A stretch of 64,000 bases of DNA from Prorocentrum cordatum. Its lineage: Eukaryota > Sar > Dinophyceae > Prorocentrales > Prorocentraceae. Positions 11,750-21,699 of the stretch are shown here, one piece after another; the stretch's first letter is position 1, and each line of letters opens with the position of its first letter. A program made the translations under genes and the position numbers. The DNA is taken from NCBI GenBank assembly GCA_963575745.1, contig CAUYUJ010020282.1:583381-647380 (forward strand). Reading direction: 5' to 3'. The notes below the pieces were generated by a model. That model was not told where the DNA came from and searched no databases. It worked only from the letters and a program-made list of their open reading frames with translations.

Positions 11750-12186
11750 TTTGGCAGACAGGGCTTACCCTCATGAAGAATATTCAACCTTCCACACTCT
11801 CTGTCTAAGCATATTGTCCTTTGTCATACAGTTGGCTCCTCCATCCCACGCCGTGCATGTTGCGTACAATAATGTCCTCCAGTTGATAGTGACCGGCCCG
11901 AAGATTAGCTTTAACTACGAACTACGAGATGCTGACAAATCTCACGACGTTGGGAATCCCTGGCCAGTTTAAGAATTTGAAAGTGGTGTCTCGGGCTTCA
12001 AAATCCCGTCTGATCTGGAGGCGTGAAGAAATAACGGGGAGTTTAGAGGACCTTGACAGATCCTTTCAGAGCGATGAGGCCTGTAAAGCGAGGGCAATGT
12101 CTGGCTGGGCTTATATCAGCTTTGCTCCTGCTCCCCTTCGTACTGTCCGCAGCGTTCATGGCATGTTGTCTGCTACGCCGAATGGC
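11750..12186 (+). pseudogene. LINE-A post-RT segment
   Basis: Frames here read like the region after the RT core of LINEs, for example LTTLGIPGQFKNLKVVSRAS at 11940-12000 and RREEITGSLEDLDRSF at 12020-12070, in changing frames. The frame ending IPEDG at the 14-bp repeat would continue as KSLQATVARL at 18311 once LINE-B is removed, before reaching a stop. Assignment to a specific domain is inference. Confidence 0.45.
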
Positions 12187-12200
12187 ATACCTGAGGACGG
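12187..12200 (+). repeat. Target-site duplication of LINE-B, left copy
   Basis: ATACCTGAGGACGG here is identical to 18297-18310. The pair brackets LINE-B exactly: on the left it is followed by one extra G and then the spliced leader, and on the right it is preceded by an A-tract. Confidence 0.9.
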
Positions 12201-12201
12201 G

Positions 12202-12223
12202 TCCGTAGCCATTTTGGCTCAAG
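12202..12223 (+). other. Relict dinoflagellate spliced leader, intact copy
   Basis: The 22 nt begin TCCGTAGCCATTTTGGCTCA and end AG, which is a perfect match to the known dinoflagellate spliced-leader consensus (first base D = A, G or T). It is the first templated sequence of LINE-B after the target-site duplication plus one G. In a genome such a relict marks reverse transcription of a trans-spliced mRNA. Confidence 0.95.
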
Positions 12224-12245
12224 TCCGTAGCCGTTTTGGCTCAGG
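12224..12245 (+). other. Relict spliced leader, second (older) copy
   Basis: It directly abuts the first copy and differs from it at two positions, CCGTTTTGG for CCATTTTGG and CAGG for CAAG. Being internal and mutated, it is most simply the leader from an earlier round of trans-splicing and retroposition, to which a new leader was later added. Confidence 0.9.
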
Positions 12246-12371
12246 ACCTGACCTTACTGGCACGGGGGAGCGGCGGCCCCCGACAGTTCACGCCTCGCTG
12301 CCTGGTCAGACGAGGCGCCTTTCGGTGAGCTCCTGTAGGAGCAAACTTTTCTTCTTCACAAGTGGCCGGCA

Positions 12372-13403
12372 ATGTCGGGCGATGGCCCTGGTGTGTTACG
12401 TGGTCCTCGGCAGCCCGTTTGGTCATGCACGACACGCGGCCGGAACGCCAATTGGGCATGCCGAATCCGATGCCAGTGTGGCAAGCCAGCCCCTACTAAG
12501 GTCGTCACCCGCGCGCGCCAGAATGCTGTGCAGCCTGCTCATGCTGTACCTCGGCCTCCTGGTGGCGCATGGGCTGGCCTTCCTGGTAAGCCCCGCGACA
12601 AGCTTCAGGAGCAGCTCGACAAGCTCCAGAAGCAGATCACCATCCTCACCAAGTCGTCGAAGTCGCACAACCCACCAGCGACGACGGCGACTGCTCCTGC
12701 TGATGATCGTGCTGGTGATGATGCTGATTGCCCACTCCTGGCCAAGGTGCAGTCCCTGGAGGAGGCGGTCAAAGCTTTGGCTTCCCTCGACAAGGAGTGC
12801 GCCGTGCGCGAATCGGTCGAGGAGGAGCTCGCCGCGGCCCGGCTGGAATTGCGCCAGTCCAAGCCCCCAATCGCGCAGCGCGCCAACACCACGAGCAGGC
12901 TCAAGAAGGCCCAGAAGAAGTTGGAGAAGCACGAGAGCGATGTGTCTCAGCAGACGGAGCTGGTTAACAAGGCCCAGTTGGCTTTGCAGGAGATGCAGTC
13001 AAAGGTTAATTCTGCCAAGGCGGAGGTGGCGGCACTCCAGAAGGAGCTTGCGGATAACTTGCCCGTGTCCGCGGACATTGCGCCCCCCGGCCTCGACCCT
13101 GCGCACCTCGAGAACTCCGACAATGCCGATGTTAAGGACTTGCTCGAGTCGGCCGTTTTCAAAAAGTACACTCCGGCGCTGCAGGATTCGATTCGGGCCA
13201 AGGGCAAACCCTCTTCGGAGGCACCTGCGCCCGAGGCCCCTGACCAGCCCATGCCGCAGGCTGCTGAGGACTTGGGGGAAGAGGATATTGGTCATATTTT
13301 CCAGGCATTTCAGGCCCAGGGAGGTGGGGGCAAACGGGCCCTCTCCGACGCATTGGCCAAAGCGGGGGCCAAGCGAATCAAAGTGGACAGATCACGAGGG
13401 TAG
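12372..13403 (+). CDS. LINE-B ORF1 protein, coiled-coil, putative zinc motif
   Basis: A 343-codon frame starting at ATG 12372, the first in-frame ATG after the spliced leaders. The N-terminal region has a Cys cluster (residues about 19-36, including CRIRCQCGKP), then a long heptad-like coiled coil (about 75-240) rich in Lys, Glu, Gln and Ala. The segment KPPIAQRANTTSRLKKAQKK parallels KPPLQRMSALTQRIKKHE of LINE-C ORF1, so the two are homologous. ORF1 proteins of LINEs usually bind element RNA and trimerise through the coiled coil; that role here is inference. The frame is intact. The same frame is open upstream into LINE-A, which is not part of this gene. Confidence 0.75.
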   Translation: MSGDGPGVLRGPRQPVWSCTTRGRNANWACRIRCQCGKPAPTKVVTRARQNAVQPAHAVPRPPGGAWAGLPGKPRDKLQEQLDKLQKQITILTKSSKSHNPPATTATAPADDRAGDDADCPLLAKVQSLEEAVKALASLDKECAVRESVEEELAAARLELRQSKPPIAQRANTTSRLKKAQKKLEKHESDVSQQTELVNKAQLALQEMQSKVNSAKAEVAALQKELADNLPVSADIAPPGLDPAHLENSDNADVKDLLESAVFKKYTPALQDSIRAKGKPSSEAPAPEAPDQPMPQAAEDLGEEDIGHIFQAFQAQGGGGKRALSDALAKAGAKRIKVDRSRG

Positions 13404-13409
13404 CACTTC

Positions 13410-16400
13410 ATGAGACAGCTCGCCCAATGCAACACTCACGGATGTTTTTTGGCCTCGGGTTACTGGGTTACCGGTTTCCCGCTCTGGGTTTTCAGTTCCA
13501 GTGCATCGCGGTGCCCCGCAGGTTTCTGGGTCTCAGGAGTCGCCGGCAGGACGCACTTTCGAGACCTTCGACGGTTCGTGCTGGTCGACTTTGAAAGCCA
13601 GGTTGGCTACTGCGAGTGCGATTGTGTGCTGTGCGCAGGAGATCGGGGTCGAGCCGAATTTCGTTGGCCAGGCCACCTATGCCGCAAGATGTCTGGGCTG
13701 GAATATGTTATGCAGCCCTTCGATCCGTAATCCCGTGACCGGTAAGTTATCTTCAGGAGTTGCCGTCTTCGCACGTCCTCAGATTGGCTTGCGATGGAAT
13801 TTGGAGGCAGCGGGATCTGGGGATATTGTCCCAGGACGTTTGAGTTGTACGTTCGTGGATTTGGAAGGTTGGCCCCCTGCGCAGGTATTGTGTGGTTATT
13901 TTCACACGGCGCAGGGCCTGAGCGAAAGTAACCTTGACATTTTGGCCAAGGCCGGGCAGTGTATCCAGCAGGGCAACAAGGAGCATGTACTTTTCGGTGC
14001 TGATTGGAACATGTCTCCAGCTATATTGGAGGAATCAGGGTTTCCCAGACGACTTGGAATTCTTACCATGGCGCCCCAAATGCTACTTGTCTATCCTCGA
14101 GTACTTCTACTGTCATAGATGTCTTCCTCATGGGACCTGGGGTTGCGCGAGCGTGCAGTTCAGTTACTTTTTGCACCCAATGGCATATCAGGCCCCATCG
14201 GCCAGTTTCTGTTGTAATGTTTCCTGATGCGGTTCATCTTCGTCAGTTGGTTTATCGATCGCATTCTAAGATGCCAGTGGGGCTGCCTTTCGGGCCGAAG
14301 CCGCAGCCGCGGAATTGGACAGCTGCCACTCTGTTGGCGGACCAGGCTACCACGTGTGCTCGGGACAGTTCGGTGGGCGAGGCCTGGCACATGCTCAACT
14401 CTGCTTGGAAGGTGTTCTTAGACGATGCTGAATTGGAGATTTCTGCAGCTCTGGGGGTAGCAATTCTAAAACCCGGTTTTCGAAGTGAGCCCCTGCGCGC
14501 ATCATGGGCGTCCGTCTTCTATCGCCCCAAGAGTTTGGAAGATAGCGTACAGGTATCAATGGGATGGAGACGGTTGCATCACGCGTTGGTTGATTTTATG
14601 ACTCAGGCGCGCTTGGCACCAGAATTGCAGAGCAGTTTTTCCTTGGCTAGCCTCAGGGAGTCTATCGTCGAGGAGTCGAGCGTGGGAGAGGGTTTGTGCG
14701 TTCGCCTTGATGCTGCGTTGGGTCAACTTCGGCATCTTGTTCGGGATTCCCCAGACCGCGAGCCTCCTCATCCATGGTGGGACCGAGCCCAGTTTTTCTT
14801 GGAAGCCATTGCACTTGATTATGACGAAGCGGTGAAGGAGGCTGGCGAACAGCAGCAGGAATCTTGGAATGAATGGTCGGGGCAGGCCTTGGCAGGCAAT
14901 GCCGGAGGATTTCGTCGACTAACACGATTGAAGCAAGCCTGGGCCCCTACCGTCGCGTCGAAAGCTCCGGGGGCTTTCTCAGCAAATCCTGTTGACCTCT
15001 TGGCGGATCAGGCCCAGACTCTGTCGGAGTTCTGGCGCGCGGATGGGAGCCCACCTCTTGCCAGCGCGCCTGATCGGGATTGCTTTCCAAGGGCCACGGT
15101 GCCAGCTATACGCGCGGCCGCGTATTCCTTCAGCGCGCATGCAGCGCAGTCACTGGACGGCTTCCACCCGCGCCACATTGGGCACTTGAGCGACGAAGGC
15201 ATTACGGTATTAGCCACACTTTTTGAAGCAGTTGAACGATTGGGGCTTTTCCCCCAGCAGTTGTTATGGATGTTATTCCCCTTCCTTGAAAAGCCCAAAG
15301 GAGGCCTCCGTCCCATTCTGTTGCTGGCCTCGTTTGTCAGGGTCTGGGAGCGGCTGCGTCGACCAGAGCTTGATGGCTTCATGGCCAGTTCGCGCCGCGA
15401 GTATTGGTCGTTTGGCGCAGGGCGCAATGCAGAAGACGCGGTATGGACCCAAGCAGTTCGTGCAGAGGCCGCAGCTTCGAACGGGGACGCGACAGAGGGG
15501 GTTCATTTGGGATGGTGTTAAATACTACGAGTCTTTCAACCTTGATAGGCTTCGTGGCCGGGCCTATCGCTGTGGGATTCCGCGGGTTATTGTCAAAACG
15601 ATGTACAACTTATGGCGCGGGCCTCGCATTCTAAGGCTGGGGGCTCACCATTGTCCAGCTGTCTTTTTCGCTAAATGTGGATTACCTGCTGGGGATATCT
15701 TCAACGATGCTTTCGTTAAGGTTTATGCGATGGAAGCTTTTGATACAGTTGTCCGCGTGCACCGACAGGTTACTCTTTCATCCTACGTCGACGACGACAC
15801 GGTGTATGCCACGGGCCCGGAGGAGCATGTCATTGCAGTTCTGGATGCTGCGGCCGAGGGTCTCCGGGAAGTTTTTGAAGATGATCTTGAAGTCGGGCCC
15901 TCTGCAGCCAAGGCCACCACCTTCGCCTCCTCGCGGCTCTGGCCAACAAGTTGTCAAAGGCTCTCAAGGGCCTGGCGGGCACGGTCTCCAATGTTGCGGT
16001 AAGTCTTGGAGTTGATCTAGCACCAGGACAAAAACGGTGTGTAAAGGGGGGTACCCGCAAATTCCGATGGAGGGCTAGGCAGATGCGCAAACGTCATTTG
16101 ATTATCCAGCGCTACCGTAGGCAGCTCCCCAATAAGAAATTTCGAGTAGGCAAGATTTATACGTGCGGGGTCAGGCCAGGCCTTACTTTCGGGAGCAGTG
16201 TTGTCGGCATGTCTGATGCCGAACTTCAGTGTGCTAGGAGGGCCCTTTTGTGTTGTAAAGTTCCCGCCCACCGGGGGCCCCCCCTCACCGCCAAGGTTGT
16301 CCTCCATGGGGACCCTGTTTGGAAGGCCAGCGTTGCCCCAGCCATTCAGTGGACCAGCGTGGTTTGGAGGGTTACCACCCAACCCTCGATGGCCTCCCTT

Positions 16401-18239
16401 TCTGTGCGCGAACTTGCGCGCATCTTCCAGCAGGTGGCCCCTCAGGTCGACGGCGTTTTCTCTTGGCGGAGCACCAGGGGCCCGGTGCACCGCATGCTGA
16501 TCTCGTTGCACCGCATAGGATGGCGAGCCAAGCACTTTTCCTGTTGGGAGGACGACCTGCACAGAGAGGTCGATTTGTTATACTCCTCTCCCGCCATGGT
16601 TGCCTCGCTTCTGCGCCAAGGTGTGCAGAGGCATCACGAACGGCGCATGGCGCAACAGCTTGCCAGCTTCTCGGGGGACAGGGTTTGCGTTGACCCCATA
16701 CGGACTATGGTTTGCACTAGTAGGAGATTTTCCCCAAGAGTAAAATATTGTATCGCGAGTTGTTTTTGCAGCGGGCTTTGGACCCAAGACAGATTTGCGG
16801 CTTCCGGGTACCAAAGCGACGGCATGTGTACACTTTGCGGGCAACCCGACTCGCTTTTTCACAGAATTTGGAAATGCAGCCACCTTGATGTTTCACAAGC
16901 TCGGGAGGATGCGGCTCTGAGTGGTGTTGTTGATGAGGCTTGCGCTTCCAGCCCTGAGGATGTTTTATTTTGGACAATATTGATTTTTGATCACCCTGCA
17001 TCGTCATGGCCGCCGCCGTCTTCGGAAATCTCACTTGATTTTCAGGATCTTGACGGCGCCCCTCTTGCGCCGGAGGCCTTGGGGGACCTGCAGGAATGTG
17101 ATGTGGTTGTAGACGGCTCTTGCTCTAGACATCAAATTCGGGACCTCTCTCGAGCGTCTTACGCGGGCGTGTGTTTAGGGGAAGGCCTCGCAATCCGAGC
17201 CAGATTTCAAGGCGTTGTCTGGGATGGTCTTCCACAGACCCCTCAAGCAGGTGAACAGCTAGGACTGGCCATGCTGAGTTGCTTGGCTCGTAGTCCCTGG
17301 CAGCCCCACTCTGATTGCCTAGGCGCTGTCAGGCTTCAAGGTTCGGACCTAGTCAGCCAGCTTCCACACCGACATATGTATGCTGGCGCTCGCCGCGCCG
17401 CCATGCAGCAGGATGGTAATAAATTCGCTTTGCCTGCTAAGCACACCCCTGCCCACCGAAGCCTCGAAGTTATTGAAGCGTTGCCGATGCATGAAAAGAG
17501 GATTGGTCTGGGTAATGATGCCGCGGACCGCCTAGCCAAGCATGCGTTGCTCAAGCATCCTCAGCCCTCCGCGGACGAAGTCGCGAAGGTTGATTTGGTT
17601 ATGGTTAAGTGCAGGGCGATTGCGAGGGTCATCGCAGCTACATTGCCGCTCTTCCCCAAAGTGGAGATGAAGCGGACTCCCCGCACACCCAAGCCCAGAC
17701 GGTATGCTTTTTTGGACAGGTGGCACAATTGGGCTGTTGTGGAGGAGGGGGTTCTGCAATGCACGCACTGCCTTTCGGTCAACTTTGATGGTGAGCCATC
17801 TATGTTGGGATGCGAGGGCCTTCCAACGTGCTACAAGAAGTTAGCTGGGGCAGAGAGCAGATTTGGGCACCGCCTTTCGGTGGCCATGACCGATCAGTAA
17901 AAGCCTCTTGTCTTCTGCTTGCACTGCGGGGCATACACCCAGAAGAGGTGCAAGAACCTGCACAAACCCTGTCCTCCCGCCGCCAGCCATAACGGCCAGT
18001 ACGCTCTGCAGCGAATCCGTCTGGGATTGGATCCCCGCTACGTGTCGCGTGGCAGTGTAGGGCCAGCTCGACGTAGCGATGCTTCAGCCGTTGTATCTTT
18101 AGCTGCTTCGGCCGCTTCCAGTGTCTCTCTTGTGCCGCTCCGCCCACTCATCACCAATGACAGGCTGGAGGCCTTGCGTGCTCGGGTGGCCGCTCGGGAG
18201 CAGGCCAACTCAGAAAGACATGCCGGACAGGCCGCATGA
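13410..18239 (+). pseudogene. LINE-B ORF2: EN-RT-RNase H (three frameshifts, one stop)
   Basis: Endonuclease: STLKARLATASAIVCCAQE at about 13590-13640 and GADWNM at 13999-14013. RT: EKPKGGLRPI at 15289, FGAGRNAED at 15410, motif A WDGVKYYESF at about 15508, motif B CGLPAGDIFND at 15674, motif C YVDDD at 15784-15798 (intact). Then a zinc knuckle CTLCGQPDSLFHRIWKCSH at 16827-16883, RNase H with VVVDGS (17105), GEQL (17250), HSDC (17310), HTPAH (17445) and GNDAADRLAK (17512), and a terminal motif FCLHCGAYT at about 17910. Frames change near 14050, at a G5 run (15497-15501) and near 15940; TAA at 17898-17900 splits the last zinc motif from the rest. All catalytic residues I can judge are kept. 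Confidence 0.85.
17898..17960 (+). other. In-frame TAA before the conserved C-terminal zinc motif of LINE-B
   Basis: The 649-codon frame stops at TAA 17898-17900, yet the same frame continues with KPLVFCLHCGAYTQKRCKN and stays open to 18239. A comparable tail, FVFCLNCGGQF, closes LINE-C ORF2. The stop therefore most likely is a mutation of a longer protein rather than its natural end; readthrough cannot be excluded from sequence. Confidence 0.65.
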
Positions 18240-18283
18240 TATGTTTGTTGCTCACGTTACGTGAATGTTCTGCCTCAAGGGCC

Positions 18284-18310
18284 TACCTGAGAAAAAATAC
18301 CTGAGGACGG
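18284..18310 (+). repeat. LINE-B 3' end: TACCTGAG echo, A6 tail and right target-site duplication
   Basis: A6 at 18292-18297 is followed by the right copy of ATACCTGAGGACGG (18297-18310). The 8 nt just before the A-tract (18284-18291, TACCTGAG) repeat part of the target site, which suggests microhomology or a short slip during insertion. Confidence 0.85.
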
Positions 18311-19205
18311 AAAGTCCCTGCAGGCGACCGTCGCGCGTCTATAAGCGGCGATGCCCGAGTGTTCGCCTGATGTATGCGCGATGTTGCTGTTGCGAATGAG
18401 GAGGTGGATGGGAGTCTGATCGGAGGAAGTAATGGTGCAGGTGGTGAAGGCGGTGAAATGTGGGGAAGCGCTCAGGCCCGTATCTCGGTCTCACTGTCTC
18501 GCGAATTCTTGCTCGCGGTATGAACACGTCGGCCAGATTTCACACTAAATATCATGGTTGTCCTCTTGGTTGCCCCATCCGACCCGCTCGCCCCTACTCC
18601 TATCGATCTCGATGATGTTATCCACCATGCTCGGTGTTCTCGACTCGACTGGATATGTGAACATTGACTTGGTGAACTGATGTCCCCTTTCTCTGATTCC
18701 CCTCCCTGGCTCTTCTCTCTGCGCCCGGTAGACGAAAGGCCGCGCACGGTGCGTGTGATTTTTGTTGCCATTGTTGATGCATTTTTGTTTGCCCACAATT
18801 GTCGTCGTTGTAGCGCCGCTTGTGGGACTGTGCCAGAGCAGATCCACGCCCGCGCCCGAGCCGCAGCGAGACGCCACCGATCGGTTGCGGAAGCTTGGCA
18901 GATTGAAAGGCGTGTCCGATTGCTGTTCCCAGGCTCATCCTCATTCGGAATTCGAGAGTGCTGTCTTGTCCCTTTGTGACTGGGGTCCAGGCTTTTCCTT
19001 CTTTTTTTATTCTAGCTCTCGCGGGGCCTGCATTGTTACTTCGGCTGGAGGTGATCTCCCGCGGTAGTGCCGATGTGGCCTGCTGCCTCCTGTTGCGTTT
19101 CATTATTTTCCTCCGCCGTCGGCAACCGTCCTGTCTGGACAGTCGCCACGGGAGCGCGGCTGGTCACCCGACTGCGCCGCCCGAGGCTTTGGGACTTTTG
19201 AAACA
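18311..19205. other. Sequence resuming after LINE-B, no gene recognised
   Basis: This is the 3' side of the locus that LINE-B entered. The first bases read on in frame from LINE-A, but a stop follows within 15 codons and no RNase H or zinc motif can be recognised. Overlapping frames of 60-160 codons on both strands from 18340 to 19100 have no recognisable domain. Confidence 0.5.
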
Positions 19206-19652
19206 CCCGAGAGAGCCATATACATATATATACATGTGTGCAAATGCATACATATATACATGCAGGCATACATGCGTACATGCATGCATGCACCCACACA
19301 GACCTAGCATTCCCTCATGTGCATGTACATCTGCACATGTGTGTATATGTATATGTACAAATATGTGCATACATGCTGACATCCGTCCATACAGACATAG
19401 ATACACGCATACGCACATACCCAATCATGCATACAAGCGTACATACGTACATACCTACAGACCTATATACCTACATGCATGCATGCATACATACATACAC
19501 CCATGCATACATGCATTTTGCAGCATGCATATGTACATACATGGTATATATATATACATGTGAACGTGTGAGAGCGTGCATATATATATATATATACACA
19601 TATACATATACATATACAGATATATACATACGTGTGTGTGTATGTGTGTAGA
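19206..19652. repeat. (ATAC/ATGCAT/TATA)n degenerate array
   Basis: Tetramer-like units CATA, TACA and GCATGCAT with TATATA stretches run across about 430 bp. Both strands stay open as His/Tyr/Cys/Ile-rich frames that are compositional. Confidence 0.9.
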
Positions 19653-20298
19653 TCACCCAAACGACGTCGATGATACAACAGCTGACTGCTTGGGCCCGCG
19701 TAGGCAACGATCGTCAGACTGAGCAACTGTCAGAGTGGAAGCTGGTGGACGGAAGGGACGGCGAAATAATGGGAGTGCGAGCGGGATGGAGTGGAGGAAA
19801 GGGCGGGGGAGACGGGGAAGGGGAAGGGGGATGAGCAGAGAGATGCGGAGGGGAGAAACGTGGTAGGAAAAACGAGGGAGAGTTATGACTAGGCCTCTCG
19901 CGTCAAGGTGATGAAATATTAGCGTGGGATCGGCGTTGTTTGTCCTGGGACCCTGGGGACCTATCGAGAACGGGGCTCTAGTGACGGGTGCACCCAACGC
20001 TTCGCAAACGCTGTTTCTTGGGGCGGACCTGTCTGTAGTCTCATCCTCCCCTCTTCCTTCCCCTCTTACCGCTGCCATTCCTGGGAAAGGCCATTGCAGC
20101 TGCATGACAAGTGCAGCCTGTAGACTCTACTGGACGCAGCGAGGGGTCAATATATAGCCGGCCGCCTCCACAGGCTCGGCACGGCGTGTGGCAGACGCTG
20201 AGCTTGAGGCAAGGCACCCGGTTCCTCCCTCCTGCCCTCACCGGCTCCATTTGGTTTCGATGCTTTCGCGCGTTGAGGGCGACGACGAGACAGAGGGA
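19653..20298. other. Intergenic sequence, no gene recognised
   Basis: Unique sequence with a purine-rich stretch at 19735-19880. Short frames on both strands lack recognisable domains. Nothing else is visible. Confidence 0.5.
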
Positions 20299-20420
20299 AG
20301 GAGAAAGAGGAGGAGGAGGAGGAGGAAGAAGAGGAGGAGGAGGAGGAGCAGAAGGAGGAGGAGGAGGAGGAGGAGGAGTAGGAGAAGGAGGAAACGGGGA
20401 GGGGGAGGATTGGGAAAGAG
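20299..20420 (+). repeat. (GGA)n microsatellite
   Basis: GGA/AGA triplets on the + strand, densest at 20307-20385, tailing into a purine-rich segment. Frames reading poly-Ser on the - strand are compositional. Confidence 0.9.
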
Positions 20421-21520
20421 GGGGGAAAGAGGCGGATGGTCAGAAATACGTCAAGAGCAAGAATAGGAGCATGAACAGGAGGAGGGCGCAAGGGGAAAGT
20501 TGATGAGGCCTTGGACGAGAAGGAGCCAGGGGCAGTTCTGTTGCGCTCACTGTTTGTTGTGGTTTCCGATGTGACTTGCACTACGGTCGAGCCGAATTGA
20601 CATGCGAAGCATTAAATCTTCAGTCGGCTCCGCTTCGCTTCGCTATTGTTTGTTATGTGTCTTACGGCATTGACGTCATGGTCGCCGTCAGTGACACAAG
20701 GCGAACATCATCCGCATGCTCAATGTTTTCTTGTCGTATCTCATCTCGCTCTGGTAGACCTTGCTCGGCATCCTTTCAGTGCATTCTGCTATCCCGCCTG
20801 ATCATATCCTCCCTCCTCCTAATCTTCCTGCCCCTCTTCACTCTTCGTCTGTCGGAGGCCCGAACTTCTCAGTGCCTAGGGATTTGATTACTTACTGGCT
20901 GTCCACCCCTCCTCTTCCGATACTCCTGTCCTTGTTCTTCGTCCTTCTTCTCGAACTCTTCTCTTCCTCCTCCTCCTCCTCATGATCCATTTCCTCCTCG
21001 TCCACCTCTCGGGTGCTGCAACTGCTTCTCGTGTTTCAAATCGTACGTGCCACCCTCGTTTGCCTTCTCGCCCTCGTCTTTCGAGTCTTGTTTCTACACT
21101 TAGCCGTGGTCCTCCCACAGCCCCCCCGTTCCGAGCCCCCCCCGTCCCCTCACTCTCCCTCCCCTCACTCTCCGCCCCCTCCACCCACCCACCCCTCATT
21201 CTTCCCTCCTCCTCCTTTCCTTTCCACTCCGTGACAAATGGCCGGCTACAGTACGAAACCGTCGCCCCGCGGCTTCGTACATGCCCGCTGCCGAGGGGTT
21301 GGCCCGAGGCGTGCCGCCACAGCTGCTCCTCACCCTCACGATCCTCCTGTGCGGCTGCGAGCTCGCACACCCTTCCGCATTCCGATGCCCCGTTGGGGCG
21401 CCAGCACGCTGCGCGCCCTGAGTGGGCGTTCGACGTGCGTCGAGACGACGGCTCCCCCGCGACGTCGGCAGCCGCTCCCCCGGTCCGGCGCCGAGTACGA
21501 TCGTGTGGCTGCAGAGCCCT
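20421..21520. other. Intergenic, pyrimidine-rich in its second half
   Basis: From about 20800 to 21235 the + strand is dominated by CCTCCT and CCCTC-type words. No gene, RNA gene or transposon domain was recognised. Confidence 0.5.
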
Positions 21521-21641
21521 TCTCCTCCTCCTCTTCCTCCTCCTCCTCCTCCTCTTCCTCCGCCTCCTCCTCCTCCTCCTCCTCCTCCTCCTCCTCCTCC
21601 ACCTCCTCCTCCTCCTCCTCCTCCTCCACCTCGCGGTCCTC
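21521..21641 (+). repeat. (CTC)n microsatellite
   Basis: Almost uninterrupted CTC triplets with a few CTT or CAC/CGC variants. It lies just upstream of the LINE-F ORF1 remnant and inflates the frames on both strands into poly-Ser, poly-Pro or poly-Glu. Confidence 0.95.
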
Positions 21642-21699
21642 CAAGATGGGCCTGCCTGTATCCCCAGCGCCCTTCCCTGTCGCAGGAGCTGCAGAGCGC

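Larger units (their letters stand above)
9100..12186 (+). mobile_element. LINE-A: decayed non-LTR retrotransposon
   Basis: Remnant of an EN-RT LINE on the + strand: an APE-type endonuclease (9167-10430), linker, RT motifs (10700-11440) and a post-RT segment (about 11750-12186). The reading frame changes repeatedly and the RT catalytic motif is damaged. LINE-B interrupts it at 12187-12200; the target-site duplication at 18297-18310 resumes with sequence that reads on in the same frame for about 15 codons before a stop. The true 5' and 3' ends were not found. Confidence 0.8.
12201..18296 (+). mobile_element. LINE-B: full-length LINE beginning with relict spliced leaders
   Basis: A 6.1-kb non-LTR retrotransposon bounded by a perfect 14-bp target-site duplication. 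Order: one untemplated-looking G (12201), two tandem spliced-leader copies (12202-12245), 5' UTR, ORF1 (12372-13403), ORF2 with EN, RT, zinc knuckle, RNase H and a terminal zinc motif (about 13410-18239), a 57-nt 3' UTR and an A6 tract (18292-18297, the last A possibly target). The transcript that gave this insertion was a trans-spliced, full-length mRNA. ORF2 carries three frameshifts and one stop, so the copy is not autonomous as read. Confidence 0.9.

Noticed and set aside
18966-19060. Further copy of MITE-like family 1 (CTCTCGCGGGGCC word at about 19016)
   Set aside because: The similarity is limited to about 15-20 nt and the hairpin ends are missing.
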